Shown in pieces: positions 1 through 8,763 of a DNA stretch of 64,000 nt. Source of the stretch: SB15 sp964639245 (GTDB lineage Bacteria > Chloroflexota > Anaerolineae > Aggregatilineales > J027); assembly GCA_964639245.1 (NCBI GenBank), contig CAZXCU010000011.1:1-64000 (forward strand), given 5' to 3'. Position numbers and translations under genes: made by a program. Below the pieces are notes generated by a model, which ran no database searches, was not told the DNA's origin, and worked only from the letters and a program-made list of their open reading frames with translations. Numbering within the stretch: the first letter of the stretch is position 1; each line of letters opens with the position of its first letter.

Positions 1-112
1 GACATCCATATTGTGAGCGGATTGCTTGACTATCTCAATTAGCACCATTGGTTATTATCTTACAGATTGTGTTAATTGCAGCAGCCGTGCGTTATCTAGG
101 CTAGGAAACCTC

Positions 113-1138
113 ATGTCGGATGCCATTAAGGTTCTCATCACGCTCGATTTTGGCGACGCGATTATCCAAAAATTGCGCGAAATTTCGCCCCGTCTGGAAA
201 TCATCTTGCGTCCCGCCCGCACATACAGCGATATTTCAGCAAGCGTATGGCAAGAGGCGGAAATTCTCTATACATTAGGGGTCTATCCACCTGCCGATAC
301 CATGCCCAAACTCAAATGGGTACAGAGCCATTCGGCGGGGGTAGATAAAATCCTGACCCAACCCTTTTTACAAAGCCACCCCGAAATCATCGTAACCTCA
401 ACCCGCGGGATTCATGCGACGAAAATGGCCGAATACATTATTGGCATGTGCATTGCGCTGGGGCATAAATTTCCACAGATGCGGGCGGATTTTCTCAAAA
501 AAGAATGGAGTCCTGATCGCCACGAAAAATTCATGCCGTTTGAGCTGCGTGGCGCAACCATCGGCATTGTGGGCTATGGCGCGATTGGACGTGAAGTGGC
601 ACGCCTCGCTAAATGCTTCGGGATGGGGGTTTTGGCCTCCAAACGGAATGTCAAAGAAGTCGAAGAAACCGACCACTACGCGCCGGAAGGCACAGGCGAT
701 AAATATGGCAACAGCTTTGACCGTCTGTATCCCCCCCAAGCCCTCGCCACGATGGTGCGCGATTGTGATTTTGTGGTTATCACCACCCCCCTCACTGAAA
801 AAACCCGTAATCTCTATGATGAAAAAATCATCCAAGCCATGCGGCACGGATCCTATCTGGTGAATGTGGGGCGCGGCGGGGTGCTGGACGAAAAAGCGCT
901 TGTCCATGCCCTCAAAAGCGGACATCTGGCAGGCGCAGCGCTGGATGTTTTTGAAACCGAACCCCTTCCCGAAGACCATCCCCTGTGGAATGTACCCAAT
1001 ATTGTCATCACGCCGCATATCGCCGGGGGCATGTTGACCTACCATGCCAAAGCCGCCGAAATCTTTGAGGAAAATCTGCAACGCTATTTAGAAAAGAAAC
1101 CGCTTTTGAACGTCGTAGACCGCACTGAAGGTTATTGA
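113..1138 (+). CDS. D-2-hydroxyacid dehydrogenase (NAD-dependent)
   Basis: Family member that interconverts 2-hydroxy acids and 2-oxo acids with NAD(P)H in the cytoplasm; the substrate cannot be read from sequence. In the 341-residue product the Rossmann motif GYGAIG sits near residues 154-159. The catalytic triad typical of the family is visible: Arg in NVGRGG, Glu in DVFETEP and His in TPHIAGG. I chose the ATG at 113 because AGGAAA lies five bases upstream and the protein then begins like other members; a longer reading from TTG at 26 adds 29 residues that do not look conserved. The next gene starts three bases after the stop, so the two are probably co-transcribed. Family certain, substrate open. 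Confidence 0.88.
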   Translation: MSDAIKVLITLDFGDAIIQKLREISPRLEIILRPARTYSDISASVWQEAEILYTLGVYPPADTMPKLKWVQSHSAGVDKILTQPFLQSHPEIIVTSTRGIHATKMAEYIIGMCIALGHKFPQMRADFLKKEWSPDRHEKFMPFELRGATIGIVGYGAIGREVARLAKCFGMGVLASKRNVKEVEETDHYAPEGTGDKYGNSFDRLYPPQALATMVRDCDFVVITTPLTEKTRNLYDEKIIQAMRHGSYLVNVGRGGVLDEKALVHALKSGHLAGAALDVFETEPLPEDHPLWNVPNIVITPHIAGGMLTYHAKAAEIFEENLQRYLEKKPLLNVVDRTEGY

Positions 1139-1141
1139 TGT

Positions 1142-2557
1142 ATGGATATTTTGCTAACACACGGTTATTTTTTGTACGATGATCCCCATGAACTTAAAAT
1201 CATGCGGCCTTACCCGCCGTTGGGGATTTTGCATATTGCTTCCTACCTGAAATCGCGGGGGTTTGCGGTGGGGGTTTTCGACTCCACTTTTTCATCCCTT
1301 GCCGAATTTGAAAAAACCGTTGAGCAGGAAAAACCATCGGTGGTGGGCATCTACACCAACATGATGACCAAACACACTGTCCTCAAAATGATCCGCCTTT
1401 GCAAACAACGCCATATCCCGGTGGTCTTGGGCGGGCCAGAACCGCCCCACTACGCCAGAGAATATTTAAGATTCGGGGCAGATATTGTGGTCAAGGGCGA
1501 AGGTGAACTGACGCTAGAAGAAATCTTGCCGCACCTTGCCCGCTATGGCGTAAACCAGCTTGAAAATATCAATGGCATTGCCTATCTGAATGAGCAGGGC
1601 AACCTCTGTGAAAATCTGCCGCGCACCTTCATTAAAGATTTGAGCGCCATGCCTTTCCCTGACCGCGAAGCGATTGATATTCCCGCCTATATGCAGGTAT
1701 GGAAAGAGAATCACGGGCAAAGCTCCATTTCGGTGATTTGTGCGCGGGGCTGCCCATATACCTGTACATGGTGCAGCCATTCCGTTTTCGGGGAAAGTCA
1801 TCGCCGTCGCACGCCGGAAAGTATGGCGGATGAATTGCTGTGGATTAAGGAGCGCTACAATCCCGACCTCATCTGGTATGCCGATGATGTATTCACCATC
1901 AACTCGCGCTGGTTTTATCAATTTCAAGAGGAACTGAAAAAACGCGGGGTGCGAATTCCGTTTGAGTGCATTTCCCGCGCTGACCGTTTGGACGAAAAAA
2001 CGATTCAAACGCTGGCGGAAATGGGCTGTTATCGTCTGTGGAACGGGTCAGAAAGCGGGTCACAAAAGATCATTGATTACATGAAGCGCAAAGTCGATGT
2101 GGAAGAAGTGCGCCATGTGACCCACCTGCTGCAAAAATATGGGATTCAGGCGGGCATGTTCATCATGCTAGGCTATGATGGCGAGGAAGTTGTCGACATC
2201 CGCGAAACGGTGCGTCACCTCAAAATTGCCAACCCGGATGTTTTCCTGACCACCATCGCCTACCCCATTAAGGGAACGTCCTACTATTACGAGGTCGAAG
2301 ACCGTATCCGCACAGACAAAACGTGGGAGGAACGAACAGACCGTGATTTAACGGTAGCCGGGCGGCACAGCAAAACATTTTACAGCTTTGCCACGCGCTG
2401 GATGGTCAACGAAGTGGCGCTGCATCATCAAAAATCGAATGGTGGTGTAGGGCTGCTGCGTGAACTCAAGTTACGGGCAAATATTGCGGTTGGGCAGCTT
2501 GGCATGACGCTCACCCAATATCAGGTCGAAAATTCGGGAATGCCCCTAAAAACGTAG
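1142..2557 (+). CDS. B12-binding-domain radical SAM protein
   Basis: A 471-residue enzyme with an N-terminal cobalamin-binding-type Rossmann domain (about 1-135, with GGPEP and the VKGEGE turn) followed by a radical SAM barrel. The 4Fe-4S ligands are C204, C208 and C211 in GCPYTCTWC. This layout is that of class B radical SAM methylases and cyclases such as BchE- and HpnP-like enzymes, which act on unactivated carbon or phosphinate. No His-containing DxHxxG B12 motif is seen, as is common in this class. It follows the dehydrogenase by three bases and is closed by a hairpin terminator, so the two form a small unit. The substrate is unknown. Confidence 0.88.
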   Translation: MDILLTHGYFLYDDPHELKIMRPYPPLGILHIASYLKSRGFAVGVFDSTFSSLAEFEKTVEQEKPSVVGIYTNMMTKHTVLKMIRLCKQRHIPVVLGGPEPPHYAREYLRFGADIVVKGEGELTLEEILPHLARYGVNQLENINGIAYLNEQGNLCENLPRTFIKDLSAMPFPDREAIDIPAYMQVWKENHGQSSISVICARGCPYTCTWCSHSVFGESHRRRTPESMADELLWIKERYNPDLIWYADDVFTINSRWFYQFQEELKKRGVRIPFECISRADRLDEKTIQTLAEMGCYRLWNGSESGSQKIIDYMKRKVDVEEVRHVTHLLQKYGIQAGMFIMLGYDGEEVVDIRETVRHLKIANPDVFLTTIAYPIKGTSYYYEVEDRIRTDKTWEERTDRDLTVAGRHSKTFYSFATRWMVNEVALHHQKSNGGVGLLRELKLRANIAVGQLGMTLTQYQVENSGMPLKT

Positions 2558-2581
2558 TGAAATACCACGCCCGATTTCTAA

Positions 2582-2620
2582 AACGCCGATTTTCGATGAC
2601 TCTCTATGAAAATCGGCGTT
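2582..2620. terminator. Bidirectional intrinsic terminator
   Basis: A perfect 13-bp inverted repeat (2582-2594 against 2608-2620) with a 13-base loop lies between two convergent genes. Because the arms start and end in A/T runs, the hairpin can serve the radical SAM gene on the plus strand and the DUF2085 gene on the minus strand. Confidence 0.8.
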
Positions 2621-2625
2621 GGCGT

Positions 2626-3444
2626 TTAATCTTCTTGCATAATATCTTGGATGGTCAGGTCAATGTCGTAGGCGCTTTGCAGCATCGATTTTTCCAGATA
2701 AGGAAACGCCAACCACACGTTCATCAACCCGAACAGCGCCCCGGTGAGTACCCGAAATTCAGGAATCGTTTCACGCGGGGGCCAAAATTCAAACGGGGGA
2801 TAGCCCAAAAGCTGGCTGAAGCCGTCTAAACCAATGGGCCCCAACCCTAAAATCGCATAGAGGACAAGGGGAACCGGACGAAGCCGCCGCCGCACAAACA
2901 AAAAGGCCACACCACCGCCTGCCATCGCGCTGTAAATTGCCATATCCCGCGCACACAGCGCTGTTTTGTACCCCATTCGTTCATCGCCCTTGAAGTTACG
3001 GGCGGCACGCTGCAATTCAGGAGTCCAAACCGACAATTCCTCTGCCCCGCCAAATTGATAGTTACGGTTCGAGTCTTCAAAATAATTGCTATAAATGCTG
3101 ACAAATTCTTCGGATTGCGCGGCCTGGTTGTCAAAACTGCTTTCAAAATTGGCTGCCGCTTGTTCACGGGGATAAAAAGTCTGTTCGCCGTAGAGAAAAA
3201 ATGAACGAAACGCAAATTGATGGCATAACGGACTGTAAAGAGTGTAAATTACTTTGGCGGGGGCTTCTGCTCCCAACTTCATTAAGGTAGGCGCAAGTAC
3301 GGGCAACCCCACATAAATTGTCAGCAGCAACACGGCAATTTCTGCCCAATGCCGTTGATAACCCGCTACACGACGATTGCGTTTAATCAACTTATTGCGC
3401 CGTTCTTTGAGTTTTCGGTTCAGTTCATCGTTTCGCAGCGACAT
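2626..3444 (-). CDS. DUF2085 family membrane protein
   Basis: A 272-residue integral membrane protein. It has the DUF2085 hallmarks: LCHQFAFRSFF after the first membrane span and LCARDMAIY before the next ones, where relatives have CHQ and LCARCTG. Hydrophobic spans lie near residues 35-60, 165-185, 190-210 and 225-250. The second Cys of the usual LCARC motif is Asp here. The family has no assigned function; relatives often sit near redox or cytochrome maturation genes, as here (two thioredoxin-like genes upstream, nine bases away). The N-terminus is strongly basic with many Arg and Lys, suggesting a cytoplasmic N-terminus. Confidence 0.75.
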   Translation of the reverse strand: MSLRNDELNRKLKERRNKLIKRNRRVAGYQRHWAEIAVLLLTIYVGLPVLAPTLMKLGAEAPAKVIYTLYSPLCHQFAFRSFFLYGEQTFYPREQAAANFESSFDNQAAQSEEFVSIYSNYFEDSNRNYQFGGAEELSVWTPELQRAARNFKGDERMGYKTALCARDMAIYSAMAGGGVAFLFVRRRLRPVPLVLYAILGLGPIGLDGFSQLLGYPPFEFWPPRETIPEFRVLTGALFGLMNVWLAFPYLEKSMLQSAYDIDLTIQDIMQED

Positions 3445-3452
3445 GAGTTTCC

Positions 3453-4010
3453 TTAGCTGTTGATTCCAATCGAGTCTAGCCCTTGCCGCAGGCTGGACTC
3501 ATCCAAAGCACCCTGTTCAATATGCCGAATGATACCTTGTTTATCAATAAAAATCGTAGTGGGAAAGGCTTGAATCCGATAGCGACTTTCCAGCGTGCGG
3601 TTGGCATCATCCATCACCATTGGAAAATGGAGTTGGGCATTTTTCACCCATGCCCGCACCAGCGCTGCATCTTCCTGACCTACATTAATACCCACGACAT
3701 CTATCCCGCCTTGATGAACAGCCTCTAAAATAGGCATTTCCACCACACAGGGTTCACACCATGTCGCCCAGAAGTTCAAAATAACCGGATAACCGCGTGC
3801 GTCTTCCAGCGCAATGGTTTGCCCATCAAGAGTCTGAGCGGTAAAAAGGGGAGCAAATGCACCCACCTGCACCGCTTCAATGCCATTTTCGCCTACCACA
3901 AAATCGGGGGAGTCGGGCAGACCCACCCGCCACAAGATAAAGGTAGCCGCCAGCAAAAGCCCAACTGCCCCCACCAAGGCCAACCCTTTAACCGCCTGTT
4001 TGGAGGCCAT
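3453..4010 (-). CDS. TlpA-family membrane-anchored thioredoxin
   Basis: A 185-residue protein with an N-terminal membrane anchor (about residues 8-28) and an extracytoplasmic TlpA/ResA-like thioredoxin domain. The redox motif is WCEPC (C85, C88), and the cis-Pro loop FPTTIFID is present. Such proteins reduce disulfides outside the membrane, often for cytochrome c maturation. The gene overlaps the end of the CcdA-TlpA fusion gene by 23 bases, so translation is probably coupled and its electrons likely come from that neighbour (inferred). Confidence 0.88.
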   Translation of the reverse strand: MASKQAVKGLALVGAVGLLLAATFILWRVGLPDSPDFVVGENGIEAVQVGAFAPLFTAQTLDGQTIALEDARGYPVILNFWATWCEPCVVEMPILEAVHQGGIDVVGINVGQEDAALVRAWVKNAQLHFPMVMDDANRTLESRYRIQAFPTTIFIDKQGIIRHIEQGALDESSLRQGLDSIGINS

Positions 4011-5673
4011 TCAGGATTTCAACCAGTGTTTCACCGTTTAAACGCCCCATTTCACGATGAATAATGATGCCGTTGCCATCGATCACATAATTAATCGGCA
4101 GACCGTTACTTGCTCCGGCTTGGTAGAGGTCTTCGCTAATCAGGCCATTTTCATCCAGCAAAATGGGGTAATTGACATTGACCGTCGGCAAAAAGTCACG
4201 GATGGCTTCTGGCGTTTCAAAATAATTAATCGCCAGCACTTCAAAGCCTCTGTCCTTGTATTCATCGTAAATGATTTGAAATTCGGGCATTTCCGCCTGA
4301 CATGGGCCACACCATGTCGCCCAGAAATTGAGCAAAATCACTTTGCCTTGATAATCGGAGAGCGAAACTTCTTCGCCTTCAAGTGTCAGGGTAGTGAATT
4401 CTGGCGCACGCTGGCCTTCGTTCAAACCGACTTCAACACGGGTAGGGTCAAAATTGGGGTCTGCCGTAAAAAGCGGTGAATTTCCATCCGGCACAGAGGG
4501 TGTATTGTTCAGCGCGTTTAAGTCATTGATTTGGGTTGTGTCTAGTGCTGCTAAGGTGACAGGCGCAGGACGGTTGGCGGCAAAAATCACACGGTCAGCC
4601 AATTTGGGTTGACCGTCTGCGACACATTCCCGCCAGGAGGACAAGCGAATCCGACTTTGCGCGGCGGCGATGCTGCATTCTTCCAATTGAACGGAAAGTT
4701 CGCCCAGTTCCCCTTCTTGGCTGAAGCGGCGGGTGACTTCCGCCAAACTACCCGAAAGAATCAACACCCCTATCAGGATCAGCAGCGAACCACTTGCATA
4801 CTCCACCTTCCGCATGTTGCGCTTTAAGCCCTTCATCACACCGGTCATCTGGTTGAGTGCCAGTGCCGTCGCTAGAAAGGGCATCCCCAACCCCAAGGAA
4901 TAGGCAGTGAGTAAAACAGCCGGACGCGCCAGCGATTCGCCATCTTGAGCCGCGTCGGTTGCTAAGGTGAGGACACTTCCATAAATCGGGCCAATGCAGG
5001 GAGTCCATCCCGCCGCAAAGACAATGCCCATGCCTAACGAACTAAAGTAGGTTGAATTGGAGCGCTGCATTTCTAGTTTGCGGGTATCGGTCACGAGCGC
5101 ATTTTGCAAGGAAATGAGGATGTTTTGCCACATTTCCCCTAAATTTTGGGCTTTTGAGATGGGCTTATAAAAAGCCAGAATGGTGAGGCTGAAAAAAATC
5201 ACTGCCCCGATAGGCGATTCAAAAACCCAGAAATAATACGCAACGAGAATCACACCCGCCAGCAGCGTAAACCCCACCGCCAAGCCTGTGTTGGTTTTCA
5301 TGGTTTGGGCTAGTTGGAGACCCCGCCGAAAAACCGGGTCAAGCGCTTTCATCACGTATAAGCCAAACAAAATCACGGCCACACCGCCCAAGCGGGTAAT
5401 GATGGTCGGAATATCAATGCCATATTGATTTAATTCTTGGGAGGCTTTGGCGGTCAGCAGGCCAAACCCCACAAAAAACACGGTGAAGCCCAACACAAAA
5501 AACAACCCGTGGGTAAAAGTGATAAATTTATTGCGACTGCTTTGTCCTGCGGCGTTGGTCGCGTGACCACTCATATACCCGATATACGCGGGAACAAGGG
5601 GCAGCACACACGGCGAGATAAACGAGACAATGCCCGCTAGCAACGCCAAGCCAATAGTTGGTTCAACATTCAT
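3988..5673 (-). CDS. CcdA-TlpA fusion: thiol electron transporter with thioredoxin domain
   Basis: A 561-residue fusion. Residues 1-310 form a CcdA/DsbD-beta-like membrane domain with the redox cysteines C22 (SPCVLP) and C226 (WTPCIGP); this family carries electrons from cytoplasmic thioredoxin across the membrane. Residues 312-415 are an extracytoplasmic linker holding C333 and C350. Residues 420-561 are a TlpA-type thioredoxin domain with WCGPC (C455, C458). The fusion places donor and acceptor in one chain, as in DsbD. Two stretches within the membrane domain (130-170 and 180-210) are longer than in short CcdA proteins. Probably drives thiol reduction for the TlpA protein encoded next. Confidence 0.85.
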   Translation of the reverse strand: MNVEPTIGLALLAGIVSFISPCVLPLVPAYIGYMSGHATNAAGQSSRNKFITFTHGLFFVLGFTVFFVGFGLLTAKASQELNQYGIDIPTIITRLGGVAVILFGLYVMKALDPVFRRGLQLAQTMKTNTGLAVGFTLLAGVILVAYYFWVFESPIGAVIFFSLTILAFYKPISKAQNLGEMWQNILISLQNALVTDTRKLEMQRSNSTYFSSLGMGIVFAAGWTPCIGPIYGSVLTLATDAAQDGESLARPAVLLTAYSLGLGMPFLATALALNQMTGVMKGLKRNMRKVEYASGSLLILIGVLILSGSLAEVTRRFSQEGELGELSVQLEECSIAAAQSRIRLSSWRECVADGQPKLADRVIFAANRPAPVTLAALDTTQINDLNALNNTPSVPDGNSPLFTADPNFDPTRVEVGLNEGQRAPEFTTLTLEGEEVSLSDYQGKVILLNFWATWCGPCQAEMPEFQIIYDEYKDRGFEVLAINYFETPEAIRDFLPTVNVNYPILLDENGLISEDLYQAGASNGLPINYVIDGNGIIIHREMGRLNGETLVEILNGLQTGG

Positions 5674-5728
5674 TCCAGTAAAACCTTTTTGCTACGCTAC
5701 CTTTTAGACCCATTTTCAGCCCCACATC

Positions 5729-6544
5729 TTACAAAACCGTAACCGTGCTGCCTTCTCCCAGCAGCGCAAAGACCGATTTGGCCGCCAGCACCGACAATTC
5801 AATCTGGGCGCTCTGACTGGTGCATCCGAACTGATTGTGCCAGTAGACCCCGCCCAATTTGACTCCCCGCTGCGTTTCTAAGATATACGGCACACCTGCA
5901 TGATTCGGTGTATGTTCACAAATATCACGGCGGATAATCTCGTGTGTGCCGGTGGGCAAATGAGGCGGACAGGCTAGGGAAAAACGAGCAATTTCTGCAT
6001 CCTCATGGAAAATCCGTAGCGAATGATGTTCAATGATGCCATGTGTTTCTGGCATCGGGGCATCCATCCTGAACGCTTGAATATGCTTTCCCTGTACCCA
6101 CGCTGTCTGCTGATTGCCTAATTCCACCTGATACCAGTCAAATTGTCCGTGCTGGTCAAGGAGCTTTTTCACAGCTTTGAACACTGCTCCATGTCCCGGA
6201 CGGGCAACCAAGGGTGCATCGGCGGTACAGTAGTCCCGTAGTGCTGCATAGGGGGCCGTTACTTCCACATAGGCGGGCAGTTCCACTGGCAGTCTGTGAT
6301 GGGCGGTGAACATCGGCTGAATAACATTTTCCTGTACTTTTCCCGCAGCTAACTGTACCCATCCATCCTGATAATCCAAGATTTCATGCACGCTGTCCGG
6401 CAACAGCCCATCCTGCGGCAAAGAGCGAAAAATCCGACCCTGTAGGGGCATCTCCGCCGAAGCAATTGAAAATCCCCATGACATGAATTGCGTGGATAGC
6501 GCTGTCACCCCCGCGATTTTTAGAAAATCTCGCCGTGAAATCAT
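5729..6544 (-). CDS. Tat-exported L,D-transpeptidase-like protein lacking the catalytic motif
   Basis: A 271-residue exported protein. The N-terminus has a Tat-type signal (RRDFLKIAG, then a hydrophobic stretch and a likely cut after ASA at about residue 30). Residues 35-75 look SH3-like. The C-terminal part (about 170-271) follows the L,D-transpeptidase (YkuD) pattern: PTGTHEI, GVYWHNQFG and a final Gly-x-Thr-Val-Thr-Val strand. Where active enzymes have SHGC, this one has SQSA (243-246), so the catalytic His and Cys of that motif are absent; C241 lies nearby. It overlaps the molybdopterin gene by four bases. Fold assignment is moderately sure; enzymatic activity is doubtful. Confidence 0.6.
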   Translation of the reverse strand: MISRRDFLKIAGVTALSTQFMSWGFSIASAEMPLQGRIFRSLPQDGLLPDSVHEILDYQDGWVQLAAGKVQENVIQPMFTAHHRLPVELPAYVEVTAPYAALRDYCTADAPLVARPGHGAVFKAVKKLLDQHGQFDWYQVELGNQQTAWVQGKHIQAFRMDAPMPETHGIIEHHSLRIFHEDAEIARFSLACPPHLPTGTHEIIRRDICEHTPNHAGVPYILETQRGVKLGGVYWHNQFGCTSQSAQIELSVLAAKSVFALLGEGSTVTVL

Positions 6545-7455
6545 ATTACTTCTACCACAATCTGATGAATAGCAGATGCGCCATTCGGCCTGTGTTGGTG
6601 AGGACGATTCTCCTCAAATTGCGTAAATCCGGCTGAATCGGTGGCACGAACTTCAAGACTGTACTTGCCCGGCGCGGCGGGTGTCCATGCCAGCGACCAT
6701 TGAGTCCACTCTAATGGCGACTCCCCTTGGATTAACCGGGTTGGTATCCATTCCCCACCATCAATCCGAATTTCGACACGGGTGATTGCGCGGTAGCCAG
6801 CAAAAGCGACTCCCTGAAGCATCACCCTTTCTCGAATTTTTTCATATGGACGTGGGCTGAAAATGATCGCGTGGGTTTGCACCTCAGCGTGTTTCGACCA
6901 CCCCCGCGACTCCCAGAAGCCCATCATTTCCTGCTCCACAAATTCAATCTGGCTCATCCACTTGGGCATTTTTACGCCATAGGTTCCCCCCACCAGCAAA
7001 CGGAGAGGATACCCGTGTTCTGGTGAAAGCGGCTGACCGTTCATTTCATACACCAAGAGGGTATCCCGATGAAAAAATTGAGAACTAGGCAGGCAAGTTT
7101 CATAGCCATCCAGGGCGGTAATTTTGACATAGGGAGCGTTGACCTCCTCCAGTACATCCCGTACCCGCACCCCTTTCCATACCGCGTTACCAATATAGGT
7201 TCCCCCAACTGGATTGCCCATGCTGGCAATCGTGCGGGTGGTTTCAATGGTGGGTGCATGAAGCAGGTCAGCCCATGTCAGCGAATGCGCTTGGAGGCCA
7301 TGAATCACCCGCAACAACCACGTATCTAGGCTCACAGTGGGTATGGAGGGGCGAAAAGATTGTTTGAAAAATTCACCTGTCGAGGTGATGAATGGACGGG
7401 TATGTCCCGTGAAGGTGAGAAAAAAATCGCGTCGATTAAGGGGTTGTTGGCTCAA
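6541..7455 (-). CDS. Sulfite-oxidase-fold molybdopterin protein
   Basis: A 304-residue protein with the oxidoreductase molybdopterin-binding domain of the sulfite oxidase/YedY family (about 35-190; GNPVGGTYIGNAVWKGV, then PLSPEHGYPLRLLVGG and the GVKMPKW segment) and a C-terminal Ig-like dimerisation domain (about 205-300). In active family members a Cys that ligates molybdenum lies just before the NxVGG motif; the residue at that place here is Ser78 (ASMGNPVGG). The N-terminus has RRDFF but no clear hydrophobic core, so Tat export is uncertain. A membrane-protein gene precedes it and the transpeptidase-like gene follows with an ATGA overlap, which suggests the two products work together. Confidence 0.8.
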   Translation of the reverse strand: MSQQPLNRRDFFLTFTGHTRPFITSTGEFFKQSFRPSIPTVSLDTWLLRVIHGLQAHSLTWADLLHAPTIETTRTIASMGNPVGGTYIGNAVWKGVRVRDVLEEVNAPYVKITALDGYETCLPSSQFFHRDTLLVYEMNGQPLSPEHGYPLRLLVGGTYGVKMPKWMSQIEFVEQEMMGFWESRGWSKHAEVQTHAIIFSPRPYEKIRERVMLQGVAFAGYRAITRVEIRIDGGEWIPTRLIQGESPLEWTQWSLAWTPAAPGKYSLEVRATDSAGFTQFEENRPHQHRPNGASAIHQIVVEVI

Positions 7456-7467
7456 ATTTTTTCCCTT

Positions 7468-8142
7468 TTAGGCAACTGATCCCTGACGGAGCAGGAATCC
7501 CCGGATAATAATGCCTACGCCAATCGTCACGAGTACGACTCCGATAAGCGTATCTTGCCAAGTGACATAGCCTTGTGTATCCAGCAACAAACTGACACTC
7601 ATCCCGGCGAGAGTAGTTGACGCTAAAAGTGCGCCTGCCCGCCGTGTGATGAGCGAAATAAGTGACCAGAGCAGCGCAAAAATCAACAGCGCCGCCGGCC
7701 ACCATTGTTCACTTTCTTGAGACACCCGTCCTAAATTGAGGAGTGTCCAGAACACCCCCCCGATGATTAAACCGGAAGCCAGAAATAACAAACCGGGGCG
7801 CACTTCCCGCCAGACAATCAACTGATTCAGGTTGAAACGCGGCAGCCGAAACCGTCGTCGTGAGGTAAACTCCGGTTCAGGGGCAGCACGGCGCGTCGTA
7901 TCGTGAATCATTTCATCCGGTGTGGGAATATCCGGCGCAACCCGTTCTAGCGATAAGGCGCGTTCTTGATTCTGGGCAGAGGTTTCACGACGAGATTCCC
8001 GCGAACGCCCCCAAAAGCCCCGACGATGGGGTTTTTCCGCCGCAATAGACGACTCATCGCCTGAGGAATCATCATCCTCAATGATTTCGCCCTCTAAAAT
8101 TTGTTCATCATCGGTTTGGCGACGGCGCAAAATACGACGCAT
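7468..8142 (-). CDS. Hypothetical membrane protein with acidic/basic cytoplasmic head
   Basis: I do not recognise a family. The 224-residue product has a charged N-terminal half (Arg-rich start, an acidic patch near residues 10-35, then alternating basic stretches up to about 115) and four hydrophobic spans in the C-terminal half (about 118-136, 143-163, 168-186 and 193-215). The ATG at 8142 is preferred over a GTG 24 bases upstream because GAGGGAG lies six to seven bases before it. It heads the cluster with the molybdopterin and thioredoxin genes (12 bases to the next gene). A plausible -10 element, TAAAAT, lies at 8169-8174 on the minus strand. It may be a membrane partner of the redox proteins, but this is only positional. 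Confidence 0.7.
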   Translation of the reverse strand: MRRILRRRQTDDEQILEGEIIEDDDSSGDESSIAAEKPHRRGFWGRSRESRRETSAQNQERALSLERVAPDIPTPDEMIHDTTRRAAPEPEFTSRRRFRLPRFNLNQLIVWREVRPGLLFLASGLIIGGVFWTLLNLGRVSQESEQWWPAALLIFALLWSLISLITRRAGALLASTTLAGMSVSLLLDTQGYVTWQDTLIGVVLVTIGVGIIIRGFLLRQGSVA

Positions 8143-8208
8143 CGGTATCTCCCTCAAGAATTGCACTTATTTTAGCATATTCAACCCTGTGAAATGGGCA
8201 AACATCGG

Positions 8209-8763
8209 TTAGTCGGTGTGGTTCAGCCTTTTTTCCATCATCCAACACGGTTCATACACATGAATCGTCTGGCCTTTGTGGTCTTGGTACGACCAGCGCC
8301 CATCATCCGCGCTATAGACTTTATAAGCGAGACGTTCATACAAGCGGCGGGCGCGGGGGTTGTCTTTGGCAACCGCGATGGTGGAATAGGCCAATTGGCG
8401 TTCTTGCATCAGGTGTTCGGCCTGCAAAATCAACTGGGTGCCAATTCCCAAACCTTGAAAGGGCAGCATCACCCGCAGGGAATAGAGATAACCGTAGTCA
8501 TTATCACTCCACCCGGCGTTCGATTTGAGCAGCACAAATACCTGACCGATGGGAAAATCATTTAAATCCGCCAGAATCATCAGGCGCAGACCATCTACCT
8601 GGTCTTGATAGGTTTGCTGGAAAACACGCCGAAAGTGGGTGAATTCCCCCATCCATTCCAATTTGGGTAAATCATCTTCGCGTGCCAGCCGATAGGTAAC
8701 TTCAATGGTGTAGCTGGTTTTCTTGAAGATACTGCCGGACGTAACGTTGTTCATCATCTGCAT
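8209..8763 (-). CDS. GNAT-family N-acetyltransferase
   Basis: About 184 residues with the GNAT acetyl-CoA site: the beta4 strand YLYSLRVMLPFQG followed by the pyrophosphate loop GLGIGTQL, then the AYSTIAVAKDNPRARRLYERLAY segment typical of the C-terminal arm. It should transfer an acetyl group to an amine; the acceptor is unknown. Several Met codons lie at the N-terminus; I take 8763 because GGTGAG lies seven bases upstream. The gene overlaps the 3' end of the tRNA nucleotidyltransferase gene by about 62 bases, so it is probably translated from the same transcript. Confidence 0.82.
   Translation of the reverse strand: MQMMNNVTSGSIFKKTSYTIEVTYRLAREDDLPKLEWMGEFTHFRRVFQQTYQDQVDGLRLMILADLNDFPIGQVFVLLKSNAGWSDNDYGYLYSLRVMLPFQGLGIGTQLILQAEHLMQERQLAYSTIAVAKDNPRARRLYERLAYKVYSADDGRWSYQDHKGQTIHVYEPCWMMEKRLNHTD

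Noticed and set aside
1..112. Promoter from TTGACT at 26-31
   Set aside because: The -35 match is good, but no -10 lies at 16-18 bases; the nearest TATTAT is 21 bases away.
398..1081. Long open frame on the minus strand opposite the dehydrogenase gene
   Set aside because: It is fully antisense to a gene with intact family motifs; its translation has no recognisable motif and no ribosome-binding site.
2557..2829. 90-codon plus-strand frame after the radical SAM gene
   Set aside because: It runs through the terminator hairpin and into the antisense of the DUF2085 gene; the composition is not protein-like.
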